Assembly (NCBI RefSeq): GCF_000346465.2
Contig: NC_034009.1
Coordinates: 47,485,657 to 47,549,656, forward strand
Length of the DNA stretch: 64,000 nucleotides
Direction: 5' to 3'
From: Prunus persica
Taxonomy: Eukaryota; Streptophyta; Magnoliopsida; Rosales; Rosaceae
Below, in pieces: positions 50,611 to 59,808 of this stretch. The position numbers and the translations under genes were made by a program. The notes beneath the pieces are model-generated. The model saw only the letters and a list, made by a program, of their open reading frames with translations, was not told the origin of the DNA and ran no database searches. Within the stretch, counting starts at the first letter, position 1; every line of letters begins with the position of its first letter.

Positions 50611-50932
50611 ATTTTTATCCAGAGGAACAATAAGTTCATTTTTCGTAACGCTTCATATACTTTTAATTATATATTACAAAATTGTTTTATGTATCGGCAA
50701 AATTTTACATTATAAGATAGTTGTTTGTCAAAGCTTTTTATTCTAAATCTCATTATTTCAATTTAAAATAGACCATCCAATTTGGCAGTTTTCAAATCAA
50801 GATTCTTGCAAAGTAATTTTTACCACTACTAACTCTCTGTATGACAGACAAAATTCATAATTTTTCTTTCTCGAGGATAGGACTTGAAGATATGAGTTTA
50901 GTATATAAGCCAATCTCATGTCTATTCAATAC
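50611..50932. other. Intergenic DNA between the Copia LTR and the MITE
   Basis: AT-rich; nothing recognisable is seen. Confidence 0.4.
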
Positions 50933-50935
50933 TTA

Positions 50936-51287
50936 GAGCATCTTCAACCAATATGTTAAATTGCCACATGGACATGAAATAGAAAAAATTGAAGGTTAAA
51001 GTTGCTCCAACTGAATAGTCAAATCCTACATAGATTTAAAGGTTGGAAGAAATACGTCAAAAATAACATATCAAAAAGCTTGATGTCAAATACTATTTTA
51101 ATATTTTTTTAGTCATGGACCCCATTATCATTTATTCTCTTTAAAAACTTTATGCATCATATGGGCCCCATTTGTTAAAATATTTGACATTTCGGGTGGA
51201 GTTAAAGTTTTTCCAAATTGTCAAATTGCCACATGCTTCAAATTCAAATTTAATATTTTGCATTTGACATCCCCCTTGAAGATGCTC
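50936..51287. mobile_element. MITE, 352 bp, TTA target duplication (PIF/Harbinger, Tourist type)
   Basis: Perfect 12-base terminal inverted repeats, GAGCATCTTCAA at the left and TTGAAGATGCTC at the right. TTA flanks the element on both sides (50933-50935, 51288-51290). Three-base TTA/TAA duplications and GAGCATC-type ends are typical of Tourist-like MITEs mobilised by PIF/Harbinger transposases. The AT-rich interior lacks a reading frame. Confidence 0.88.
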
Positions 51288-51290
51288 TTA

Positions 51291-51968
51291 AAAGCGGACT
51301 TGCCATAACCATTTACTTGCCTTCCCAAGGATAGGACTTGAATGAAATGAATTGAGTTTTTTTCCTTTAGTTTGTTTCCTTTTCTGTGTTTTCTTTCCTT
51401 TTTCTATCAATTTCAAGAGAGAAACTCTCATGTAATGGGAATAACACTTTTTGCTACTCTCAACCAATAATTTTTCCACGTGTCAATAATACAGTCTTTT
51501 CCACGTGTCATTGTATTATTGATCAGAAAAAACAAAACAATAATATCCCCATTATATGTCAGTTATTTTGCAATTTCAGGGATCTCAATTTCTGAGGCAG
51601 AAGATCACCACGGCCCATTGACTATGTTGCCGTATCCATACATGAAATCATCAACCGCGCGCATAAAAACTAAAATATAAAAATCTCTCCCTTTCTTTAT
51701 TTTGAGAGAAGGGTTTATTTCAGGTACACAGTGAGTGTTTAAACCTAAACAAGCCAATTATATCATAATTTCTATAATGGTAAGAAAAACCCTAGTTAGA
51801 ATTCAACTAAACCCTAATCGTAAATAAATGTATTTTAAAAGTATGTAACCATTAATAAGATTAAATTAATGGGCTTCGTAGGCCTATATATGAACTCTAT
51901 TAATGAAGCAAAGCAAACGTCCATAGTCTGGAGACAGTGAGGCTTGGAAGCTAGAGAAAGAGAAGACA
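51291..51968. other. Intergenic DNA right of the MITE
   Basis: No supported gene. CCACGTGTCA occurs twice close together (about 51476-51485 and 51500-51509), a possible local duplication including an ACGTG core. Confidence 0.4.
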
Positions 51969-52130
51969 AGTTGTCATGTGTTATTTCTATGGGGAACTTT
52001 TATTGACTCTGATCGTGATGATCAACCAGTTACTCGCTTGCCCTGCTTACACCTCTGTCATAGAGGCTGCATTCTTCAGTGGTTGCATTGGCCTGAGTTG
52101 CTCACGATGTCTGCAGGTGTTATAGTAAGT
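51969..52130 (+). pseudogene. RING-H2-like scrap
   Basis: One frame reads DRDDQPVTRLPCLHLCHRGC followed by ILQWL. C-x-H-x2-H-x2-C-x2-WL is the core of RING-H2 ubiquitin ligases. The first and last zinc-ligand pairs are missing or displaced, and the frame ends at 52181 without a CPxC. It is at most a broken piece; a chance match is possible. Confidence 0.3.
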
Positions 52131-52157
52131 ATTTCGCTGGGATTTGATTGGGCTATT

Positions 52158-52666
52158 TCAATTAAAATTGGACAAGAATGATGACTGAAGTACAGCGTGC
52201 TCATTCAACCTTAATTGGCCAAATTTCAAAACTTTTAGCCTTTTGCCTTTCCGTGACCTATTCCGCTTCTTACGACTCCTCAAAGTAGCATCTCCATCCT
52301 TTCCTGCATGAAACTTCAGAATCTCAAATGACACACAAAGCGAGAAAAAGTGATAATGTCTTATCCCTTATCCAAAAGATCAGAAAATGTTTCTATCCTT
52401 GCTCAAATTTAAATTGAATTTCCAGGTGATTCCACATTGTAGTTTAGAGCTTCGTAAACTAATGTGAGAGATCAATCAGTTTCATCATGGGCCACATGTA
52501 CTAATAATTAAAGGCATTCGATTTTTTTACAGAATAGTGAGACTTCGAATTATTGCCTCCTCTATTATGACTAGCCAGTAGTAACAAAATTTGCAAGCTC
52601 ACCTTGTCCCGAATGATCTGGGTTTTTCTGAGTCTTTTTCTTCTTACACGAAAGCGGGTTTGGACC
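52158..52666 (-). pseudogene. Last two exons of UTP23 (rRNA-processing protein), truncated
   Basis: On the minus strand, 52666-52603 follows a strong acceptor (TTCCACCTTGCAG) and reads GPNPLSCKKKKTQKNPDHSG. It ends at a GT donor (CAAG|GTGAGC). The exon 52303-52158 continues in phase: KDGDATLRSRKKRNRSRKGK, then RLKVLKFGQL to a stop. KGPNPLSCKKKK followed by a basic SRKRxRSRKGK end is the C-terminus of plant UTP23 (Arabidopsis MEE21), a PIN-like SSU-processome factor for 18S rRNA maturation. The PIN domain and start are absent: a copy of SPF30 intron DNA begins about 210 bases upstream. The tail also runs past the usual stop. It is therefore a truncated copy unless it is spliced to something else. 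Confidence 0.7.
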
Positions 52667-52877
52667 CTGCAAGGTGGAAGAGAAAGGGTGGTAAAATCAT
52701 AAACATTGAAATATGCATCTTAAGGAACCATTTTCTAACAGTATTAGCATGCCACCACAACGTGTTAACCTATATTAGCCCAATCAAATCCAATTTAATT
52801 TAACCAGAAATTTGGAAAATAGAATATACGTCAAAACACCGAACATCAGCTCAATGATATAATCTACATAGTAAGCC

Positions 52878-54500
52878 CTAACTTTTAAGTCTAGAATAGG
52901 AAAAAGACTATGTTGCCATTTCAAAGTGATCATTACAAATATTGAATAATAGGTGAGACAACGTTCAAGAAGCAAGTAACAAATCACTCATTTGTTACTT
53001 GAAATTTAATTTATATCAATCACAGAAAAATTCATTCCATATATGGAATACAATATGCACTTGAGGCAAAGGATTAATATATTATCAATAAATAAAAAAT
53101 CTATGTAACAAATATCCTAAAACCAGAATTTAAAGACAATAACAAATTAACCATAGGAAAACTTCAAACAGTTGTTCCATTACCCGAAAACAAAAGTTGC
53201 CCACAGCTGCTAGTCTCATCCATTCATGGGTATCTAACATTCCCTCTAAGTTTGCAGCATTTGAAATGGTGGAACCCAGCTACAAATGTTTTGGCCTTTC
53301 TGTGTCAGTGCATCTATTATTACTTTCAAATACTTCATTTTCTAAACTTTTGAAGTTTCCACTTCAAATTGCAAAAGTCTTCAACCAAGATGATGCTTAT
53401 TTTCTTTCAATGGGAAGAAACTTGAAGCTTCAAGTGAGGATGTTTGCACTTCAGAAAATCTGAACAACCTATCTCCAGCCTACATTCAATGATCAGAACC
53501 GTCCATTTTTAAGCTTCTCCTTTAAGCATCATCCATAAAAATCAGCCAAATAATTATTATTTAGCCATTTGATCAGCAACCATTTCATTTTCATCTGAAA
53601 AACAGTGTTTGTCTGTACAGCTAATATGACCAAACAGTTTCTGATCTGGCTTTGTGTGTGTGTGTGTGTGTGTGTTTTGGCAAGAATGACCCCTAAAATT
53701 GCTATAAAATGTAGGAAGTTGCAATCATCAAACTGCATTGTCAGGTAGGTCTAGGGAGGATGCTTACGTTCTATTTTAAAAGCGAACATCCTCACTTGAG
53801 AATTCACAAGGAAAAAAACATTGCTATGATTCAACTTAGCAGGGAGGCAAAAGATGCATGGTCAAGAAATTGGCCAGAACGCAGTGGCCAAAAGGTGGTC
53901 CACTGCCCACATCAACAAAGGCCAGAGTGATGCACAAGCATAAATACTTTTATAATCCACTACAAACAAACACAAAATCTTAATCCTGATACTGCGATGG
54001 TGGCAGAGTTCAATGAGGGGTAATGGATGATAAAATATACATGTACAATATGGTTCATACATAGTATACAATAAAAAATAGCAAAATAGGCACTTGTCCA
54101 TTTGTGCAACACAATACACTACGCTTTTGGTCATTACCGTGGACCTGGGTCTCTCTCTCTCTCTAACACACAACAATAGTTCTCATTCCAAACCAGTAAT
54201 CATGAATAATTTTTGGAACACAAATTTCTGACTGATATATGCATATCAAAATTCAGAAGCAAGATTCATACAAATACCTCGTTATGAACATGACAAGGAG
54301 AGAAAATGATGACTTATTGAATTAAAAGCGTAAAGATTCAAGGTATCTGAGAATCATACCTCTTCTCTATTCCCCCAGTCATCATAAGTAACAAAATACC
54401 CATTTGGAATGAGAGACTCGATTGTAGCACCATACCTGAACATTCAACTAATCAAGCACAGACAAAAAGAAAAGAAAATGTAGAAACTTGTGACCATAAG
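52878..54500 (-). repeat. Segmental duplicate of SPF30 (intron and one Tudor exon), ~1.6 kb
   Basis: This block matches 61963-63595 in the same orientation over its whole length, with scattered substitutions and small indels. Shared stretches include AAGTCTAGAATAGGAAAAAG, TCATGGGTATCTAACATTCC and GCACAGACAAAAAGAAAAG. It is a direct duplicate about 9 kb from its source, with the PPR gene between the copies. One difference is a (GT)n microsatellite at 53654-53676 where the SPF30 copy has a CT/T-rich tract. Confidence 0.93.
54360..54435 (-). pseudogene. Duplicated SPF30 Tudor exon (76 nt, open)
   Basis: The exon has the same length and splice boundaries as 63454-63529. It reads YGATIESLIPNGYFVTYDDW then GNREE, against YDATIESLTPNGYFVTYEGW in the parent. 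Acceptor (CAG) and donor (GAG|GTATG) are intact. No other SPF30 exon is present beside it, so alone it cannot make a protein. Confidence 0.8.
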
Positions 54501-54816
54501 TTCAAGGCATTTCTTAGTAGTGCAAGCAAATTCATAAAAAAATGCAAATAAGCCTCCTTACTGGTGGTCAGAACTCCAAAACTGAATGACAAAGGACAAG
54601 GCCATGGGCTAAATAAAGGCCATTCCTTCACTCCCAACAAATTTGTTCACTGAGAATGCATCAACTAACAGCTTCAGACATCTGATGTGTTCCAGGGAAG
54701 TCCTTGAATATTTGAAGACTCTAACAAACGCATCCTTTGATGAGAAATAACAAGAGATGAGGATCACCTAACATGCATCTAATTTTTAAGTTTAAATATC
54801 TTTCCTCAACCCACAT
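54501..54816 (-). other. 3' flank of the PPR gene
   Basis: Likely 3' UTR and flank of the minus-strand PPR gene, up to the border of the SPF30 duplicate. No other signature is seen. Confidence 0.4.
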
Positions 54817-57549
54817 TTAATGTCTTGAATCAAACTGGAGTATGTGATTAACAAGGTCATGTTGCACTCCCACCTTGATCATTTGACTCAAAAGCTTCAC
54901 AGATTCTTCCATATTTCCTTGCTTATAAAGACCATTGATCAATGTAGAGTAAGTGATAATAGAGAGGGAAATCCCTTCTTGAACCATCTTGTCTTTAAAT
55001 TTAAAGGCTTCAACAGTATTGCCAATTCTGCAGTATCCATCAATCAATATATTATAGGTAACAGCATTAGGAGCTAACCCCTTTCGGTAAAGTTTATGGA
55101 AAAGCCTCTGTGCTCGATCCAAATTTCCTGATTTGGACAAGCCATTTATAAGAGCATTATATGTGGCAATGTTAGGAACAAGATCCCTTTTCAGCATTTC
55201 ATCTCGTAGGTTGAAAGCCTCGTTCACATTACCAGCAGCAGCAGTGGCATGAATTAGGGTGCAATATGTAAAATTGTCAGGAGAAAAGCCACTAATCAAC
55301 AACTTCGATAAAAATTTCCTTGCATCGGCAACTTTCCCTGATCTGCAGAGTCCCAAGATAGCAATATTGTATACAACATGGTTGGGCAGAGAGAAGCTTT
55401 TAGCACTTTCATCAAGAGAATCTGAAATTTTCTGAATTTCTTGATGTCTATTGCCAACTTTGCAAAGCTTCGAAGAAGATAGACAATCTGAAAAAAGATC
55501 AAAATCCACTAGCTTCTTCAATAGAATATTTGCTTCATCAATCCTGCCAAGCCTATACAGAGTGCCGACAACTTTGCTGCAAATAATTAAATTGGTGATA
55601 AACCCTTTGTCAATCATCTCACAATATGAACTAAAAGCTTTACCCAGCATCCCTTCATTGCACCAACCAGTTATAAGGGATCCATATGTAACAATATTAG
55701 GGGATAGTCCCCTTGTCTGCATCTCAGCAAGAAGATCCATCACTTTACTTAATTTCCTGGACATAAAGGCACCATTGATGAGAGAATTGTACATTTCAAT
55801 GGAAGGACCTATCGCTTGCCTTTCCATCAAACTTTTAACTTTGAAAGCTTCTTCAACATTCCCAACTTTACAATACCCATTACTCAGGGTTCTATAAGTC
55901 ATCTCATCAGGCAAACATCCTAGCTCCTTCATCTTATCGAAAATCTCCTCCGCTTCCACCAATTTACCCATCTTGCATAACCCATTAATCATTGTATTGA
56001 AAGCAACCCTGCTTTTGGTAAAACCTTTTGCTAAAATTTCTTTAAATACAGTTATAGCCCTGTCGAGATCGTCCTTCTTGACAAACCAACCAAGCATAGA
56101 ACAATAGCTAACCTCGTTAGGAGCCAACCCTCTTTTCAACATCAGATGCCAAAGATGCAAAGCATCATCAAAAGCACCTGATTGACATAAACCCTTGAGA
56201 AGCGTATTGTAAGTTACAACAGTGTGATTGATTCCTTCCTGAAGCATATCATGGAAAAGCTTCAATGCCTCACTTGTCTGACCTTTCCGACAGTACCCAT
56301 CCATCAGGGTATTATAACTATAAGAATCAGGCTTTAAGTTCCAATATCTCATCCGCAACAACACTCCCTCCGCTTCACGAACTTGACCAACCTTACAGTG
56401 CCCATTGATCAAGGAGTTGCAAAGGAAAATATTCATGTTTAAGCCTGTGCTCAACATCTCATCCTGAATCCTAATAGCATCATCCATTCTGCAAGCTTTA
56501 CAATACCCATCTAACAACACACCATAAGCACGCTCATCCACAACCCCAGACTCCTCCACCTTCATACCCCGAAGCACCTTCTCCGCTTCCTCCATCTTAC
56601 ACTGCTTGCAGTAACCCTTAATCAATAGTGTATAACTCACCACATTTCTCATAATTCCCCTTTCAGACATCAACCCCAACACCAATTGGGCGCCTTTAAC
56701 ATCTCCCAAACTAACATACCCATCAATCAAACTATTGTAAGTCACTACATTTAATTCACAACCCGAACTTTCCATTTCTTTGACGAATTCCAGCGCTCTA
56801 CTCAGCCTCCCCTCCTTACAATACGCGGTTACCATTATTGAACAGGTATAGACATCAGGAACCATCCCGAACCTAATTATCTGCTCATAAACAAGCAATG
56901 CAGTGTGACTTTGGCCGTTTCTGACCAAATTACTCAACAAAGAATTACAAGACCTTAAACTCGGAGATCGACCGCACTTACCCATATTGTCAAACACATG
57001 CAGTGCATACTTGGTCATGCCCTTCTCAGCAAACACCTTGAGAATCATATCGAAAACAGTGGGTGAAAACGTAAATTCCCTATAAACCCGAACAAGCTCA
57101 TCCCAGACCACAGAGGCTGAATAATTATTGTTGCAGAGGCGGACCAATTCGTTCAAGTACGCTCTGGTTTGATCGTACATTCGAGCTCTGGACAATATAT
57201 GAACAATTATACAATAAGACTTGAGGTTGGGCCTATATTTTTGCTGCTTTGAAGCCAATTTGAAAAAGCTTAAGCAGGCTACCGGGTTTAGCTTCAGTTT
57301 TCGGAGGATGGTGTTGAGGAGTTGGTCGGAGAACTCAAAGGACAGCTTCAGCTTGTCAAGAGCATCATACCGTTGGAGGACGAGGAGATTGGAAATCCGG
57401 TCTTGTAATTCGGGCCGGGTCAGCTTGTACTCATCCCGGAGCTTCCAGTTGAGGGTTCGGGACACATGGAAGGACCTGCGCGGGAAGTACCTGAGCATTT
57501 CGTTCGACGGAGAGACAGAGCTTTTGCCGCCACAGAATAGTCCAACCAA
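54817..57549 (-). CDS. P-class pentatricopeptide repeat protein (At1g19290-like, 910 aa)
   Basis: A single exon of 910 codons, as is typical of plant PPR genes. About 20 tandem 35-residue P-type motifs span roughly residues 165-900 (for example VVTYNSLIDGYVSLGDVKGA, DSYSYNTLMDGYCRKGQTSE, NAVTYNILIDGYCRIGNTVE). No E, DYW or SMR domain follows, so it belongs to the P class. These bind organellar RNA in a sequence-specific way to stabilise, splice or help translate it. The N-terminus MLRYFPRRSFHVSRTLNWKL looks like a mitochondrial presequence. The ATG at 57498 (residue 18, MLRYFP) is therefore the more likely start than the first ATG at 57549. Residues 690-720 (around FSDCLSSSKLCKVGNRHQEI) interrupt the repeat register. 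The remembered best match is Arabidopsis At1g19290; the RNA target is unknown. Confidence 0.95.
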   Translation of the reverse strand: MVGLFCGGKSSVSPSNEMLRYFPRRSFHVSRTLNWKLRDEYKLTRPELQDRISNLLVLQRYDALDKLKLSFEFSDQLLNTILRKLKLNPVACLSFFKLASKQQKYRPNLKSYCIIVHILSRARMYDQTRAYLNELVRLCNNNYSASVVWDELVRVYREFTFSPTVFDMILKVFAEKGMTKYALHVFDNMGKCGRSPSLRSCNSLLSNLVRNGQSHTALLVYEQIIRFGMVPDVYTCSIMVTAYCKEGRLSRALEFVKEMESSGCELNVVTYNSLIDGYVSLGDVKGAQLVLGLMSERGIMRNVVSYTLLIKGYCKQCKMEEAEKVLRGMKVEESGVVDERAYGVLLDGYCKACRMDDAIRIQDEMLSTGLNMNIFLCNSLINGHCKVGQVREAEGVLLRMRYWNLKPDSYSYNTLMDGYCRKGQTSEALKLFHDMLQEGINHTVVTYNTLLKGLCQSGAFDDALHLWHLMLKRGLAPNEVSYCSMLGWFVKKDDLDRAITVFKEILAKGFTKSRVAFNTMINGLCKMGKLVEAEEIFDKMKELGCLPDEMTYRTLSNGYCKVGNVEEAFKVKSLMERQAIGPSIEMYNSLINGAFMSRKLSKVMDLLAEMQTRGLSPNIVTYGSLITGWCNEGMLGKAFSSYCEMIDKGFITNLIICSKVVGTLYRLGRIDEANILLKKLVDFDLFSDCLSSSKLCKVGNRHQEIQKISDSLDESAKSFSLPNHVVYNIAILGLCRSGKVADARKFLSKLLISGFSPDNFTYCTLIHATAAAGNVNEAFNLRDEMLKRDLVPNIATYNALINGLSKSGNLDRAQRLFHKLYRKGLAPNAVTYNILIDGYCRIGNTVEAFKFKDKMVQEGISLSIITYSTLINGLYKQGNMEESVKLLSQMIKVGVQHDLVNHILQFDSRH

Positions 57550-59009
57550 TGGCTGAACCAGGATTAAAGCTTTGTGGATCCAGCGTAGTCCTCTTTAACA
57601 TACCATTCATTACATTTCATATCTGGGTATTCAATCAAAAGAAAACCTTTGATTGAATCAATGGAATGAAGTTCAATTGCCCTCAAGGAATGTTGGGCTC
57701 AGAGTTGGCCTGGTCGGTCACTATATATGATTTTGCAATAATATATCCAAAATTTTAAAGTTACTGTATATATATATATACCTAGGAAAAAAAGGCTTAA
57801 TCGCGATGCTATGGGGAGAAGGGCTATGGATATATTTTTCACATCTTAATTTTAGTAGTTAAATTAATTTGGTCTAATTCAATAGAAAATAGGCTAAATA
57901 TAAGAGCACCTCCCAAAAGGCAAGGGCAGACACTATGTGAATAGTGTCAGCCTTGTCTTTTTTGGTTCCACCTCAAAGAGTAAGGGCAATGACAAATACT
58001 ATTTATTTTACTTTATTTTCTATTTTTTTAATACTTAAATCATTAATTTTGATAAGCTTTTTGGATAATATTTTTTGTTGTCACGCGTGTCACTATTTAT
58101 TATAAAATTTTCACTTAAAATTTCATATAACATTTTTCGGATAAAATTTCGGTTGCCACGTGTCCATATTTATTATAAAATTCACATCTCACTCATCATA
58201 CAATTGAAATATTCTCGATCCTCATAGTCCGACACAATGGAGTATAAGAATGACTCAATCATTGGTGGAGGCAGTTCCACCGGATCATGACGTGTGGGAG
58301 TATTTTCCTTCGGATAACGTAATAGTGTCATTATTTCAGACAAGGAACGCACCACTAGAACTGACTGTGGGCATTGTTCACTTGAGGAGCCATGTGCAAT
58401 GGTTTTTCTCTTTTTTGTTTTGCCTTGACTAATCTATTAAAAAAATGAAATTGGAAATGCAAGAAATATATATAAATATATATATATAAAGACATGAAAT
58501 TGAATAAAACGGGAATTTTTTTTTTTTACCTCATTGCCAAGATTTTGACCTCTTCGAACATTTGTCCATGACCCTTTGGTTTCGATGGAAGAGGTCATTT
58601 GTATTTTTGCACAAATGAAATTTTGTAGTAAAAAATTTGGTGTGGAAAGTGAAAAATATTGGAAGGAGATGAGTTTGTATGAAGATTTGGTGTGGAAAGT
58701 GAATAAAATTGTTAGGTATTTATAGGGAAAAAATCCAGAATTTTTTGGTATTTTTTTTCGAATTTTTTTAGCCAAAAAAATCAAGGCCGTCGGATTTCTA
58801 GAAAAAATTGCATCGGAGCGTCCAGGAAGTGCCACGTGGCATATTCCCGTTGGGGCCTGTTAGCGGTGTTGTCAACGCTTTCGGGCTGAAGCCCAGGCAA
58901 GATCTGCTCGTGGGCTTTCTCAGGCTGGTGGGACCCAAGGCTTGCCAGGGCTCAATTTGTTGTGCTGGAGTTGAATTTGGGCTGGCGAGGGGCCTGTTGC
59001 CCTGGCGGA
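57550..59009. other. PPR promoter side and transposon-like intergenic DNA
   Basis: The first ~300 bases upstream of the PPR gene show no clear TATA box other than a (TA)n run at 57768-57780. From about 57900 the DNA looks like a non-autonomous transposon: the TATTATAAAATTttCAC phrase occurs twice near 58096 and 58170, each after a CACGTGT- or CACGCGTGTC-like motif. A short frame (58437-58835, minus) has no known domain. GTGCCACGTGGC near 58829-58840 is a perfect palindrome. I could not pair the ends. Confidence 0.4.
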
Positions 59010-59127
59010 GCTTGTGCACTGCACTAGTCCTAAGGACTAGCGGTCTCATGTTCGAACCCTAATAAAACTGTATCTGTGAGAAATCTCTTCTCAGTAGTTT
59101 AGACTATGGCATGTATTAAAAAAAAAT
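59010..59127 (+). mobile_element. tRNA-derived SINE, copy 2
   Basis: The B box GGTCTCATGTTCGAACCCT lies at 59042-59060 and is preceded by CTAAGGACTAG. The body ends agTAGTTTAGACTATGgc, followed by an A-run (59118-59126). The B-box segment and TTTAGACTAT motif match copy 1 at 44190. The poly(A) end shows the orientation. No target duplication was found by eye. Confidence 0.65.
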
Positions 59128-59808
59128 TGGTTAAATTAAATTTCTTTTTTGGCACACTTCATACAATGAAACACAAAACAGCAATCAATAGAGTAAGATA
59201 GGTCATTTTGGAGTTCCCGGATTCCGTGTCATATTTGACCATAGAGAAATTAAGCCTTCTTTATTTAAAAATCATGTATTCCGAGTACCTTTTTTGTTTG
59301 GCCAATATTTGTTTAGGTGAATAAAAACTTTCGAAATTAAGGGTCGGCCAATGGGGTTTAAAGTATATGTTGTAACGTTGCTGAGGTGGTGCTATGATTA
59401 TAAAACAGGTTCTATTCCATTCTATGTTTCAGTCTGCCAAATCAAATGAAGCAAACCAGCTTCGTAATGCTCAAAAAGTGCTAACTGCTCTTTTCTATAT
59501 CAAATGTTCTCTTATTAACGAGATCCTTCTCTGCTTTCCTCGCCTCTTCTCATCTGAAACTCAAACCAACCATTGCTTCATTTCAAGACCGAAAAAAGCA
59601 TAACACAATACAACTCGAAAGGTTCCAGGAAGGGGGCTATTATAGCAAAATACTAACGAGGGTAAGAACAATAAATACAGTTTCAAATACCCAATTCCTA
59701 CCATGCATTTTCAGTTAACAAGTTCAAACTGAACCTCTTGACCAGGTGTACAGAGAGCAAGAAGATATTTTCTTTTTCTTTTTTCAATTCTATGGAGACA
59801 ACATGGAG
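59128..59808 (-). other. Intergenic DNA and 3' UTR of SPF30
   Basis: No separate gene is supported. The right part, up to the stop at 59809, is probably SPF30 3' UTR. Confidence 0.4.

Noticed and set aside
52591..52803. 70-codon plus-strand frame
   Set aside because: The opposite strand carries the UTP23 exon with proper splice sites, which explains the openness.
55451..55897. 148-codon plus-strand frame
   Set aside because: It is antisense to the PPR gene and a shadow of its codon pattern.
57221..57556. 111-codon plus-strand frame over the PPR start
   Set aside because: It is antisense to the PPR N-terminus; no homologue recognised.
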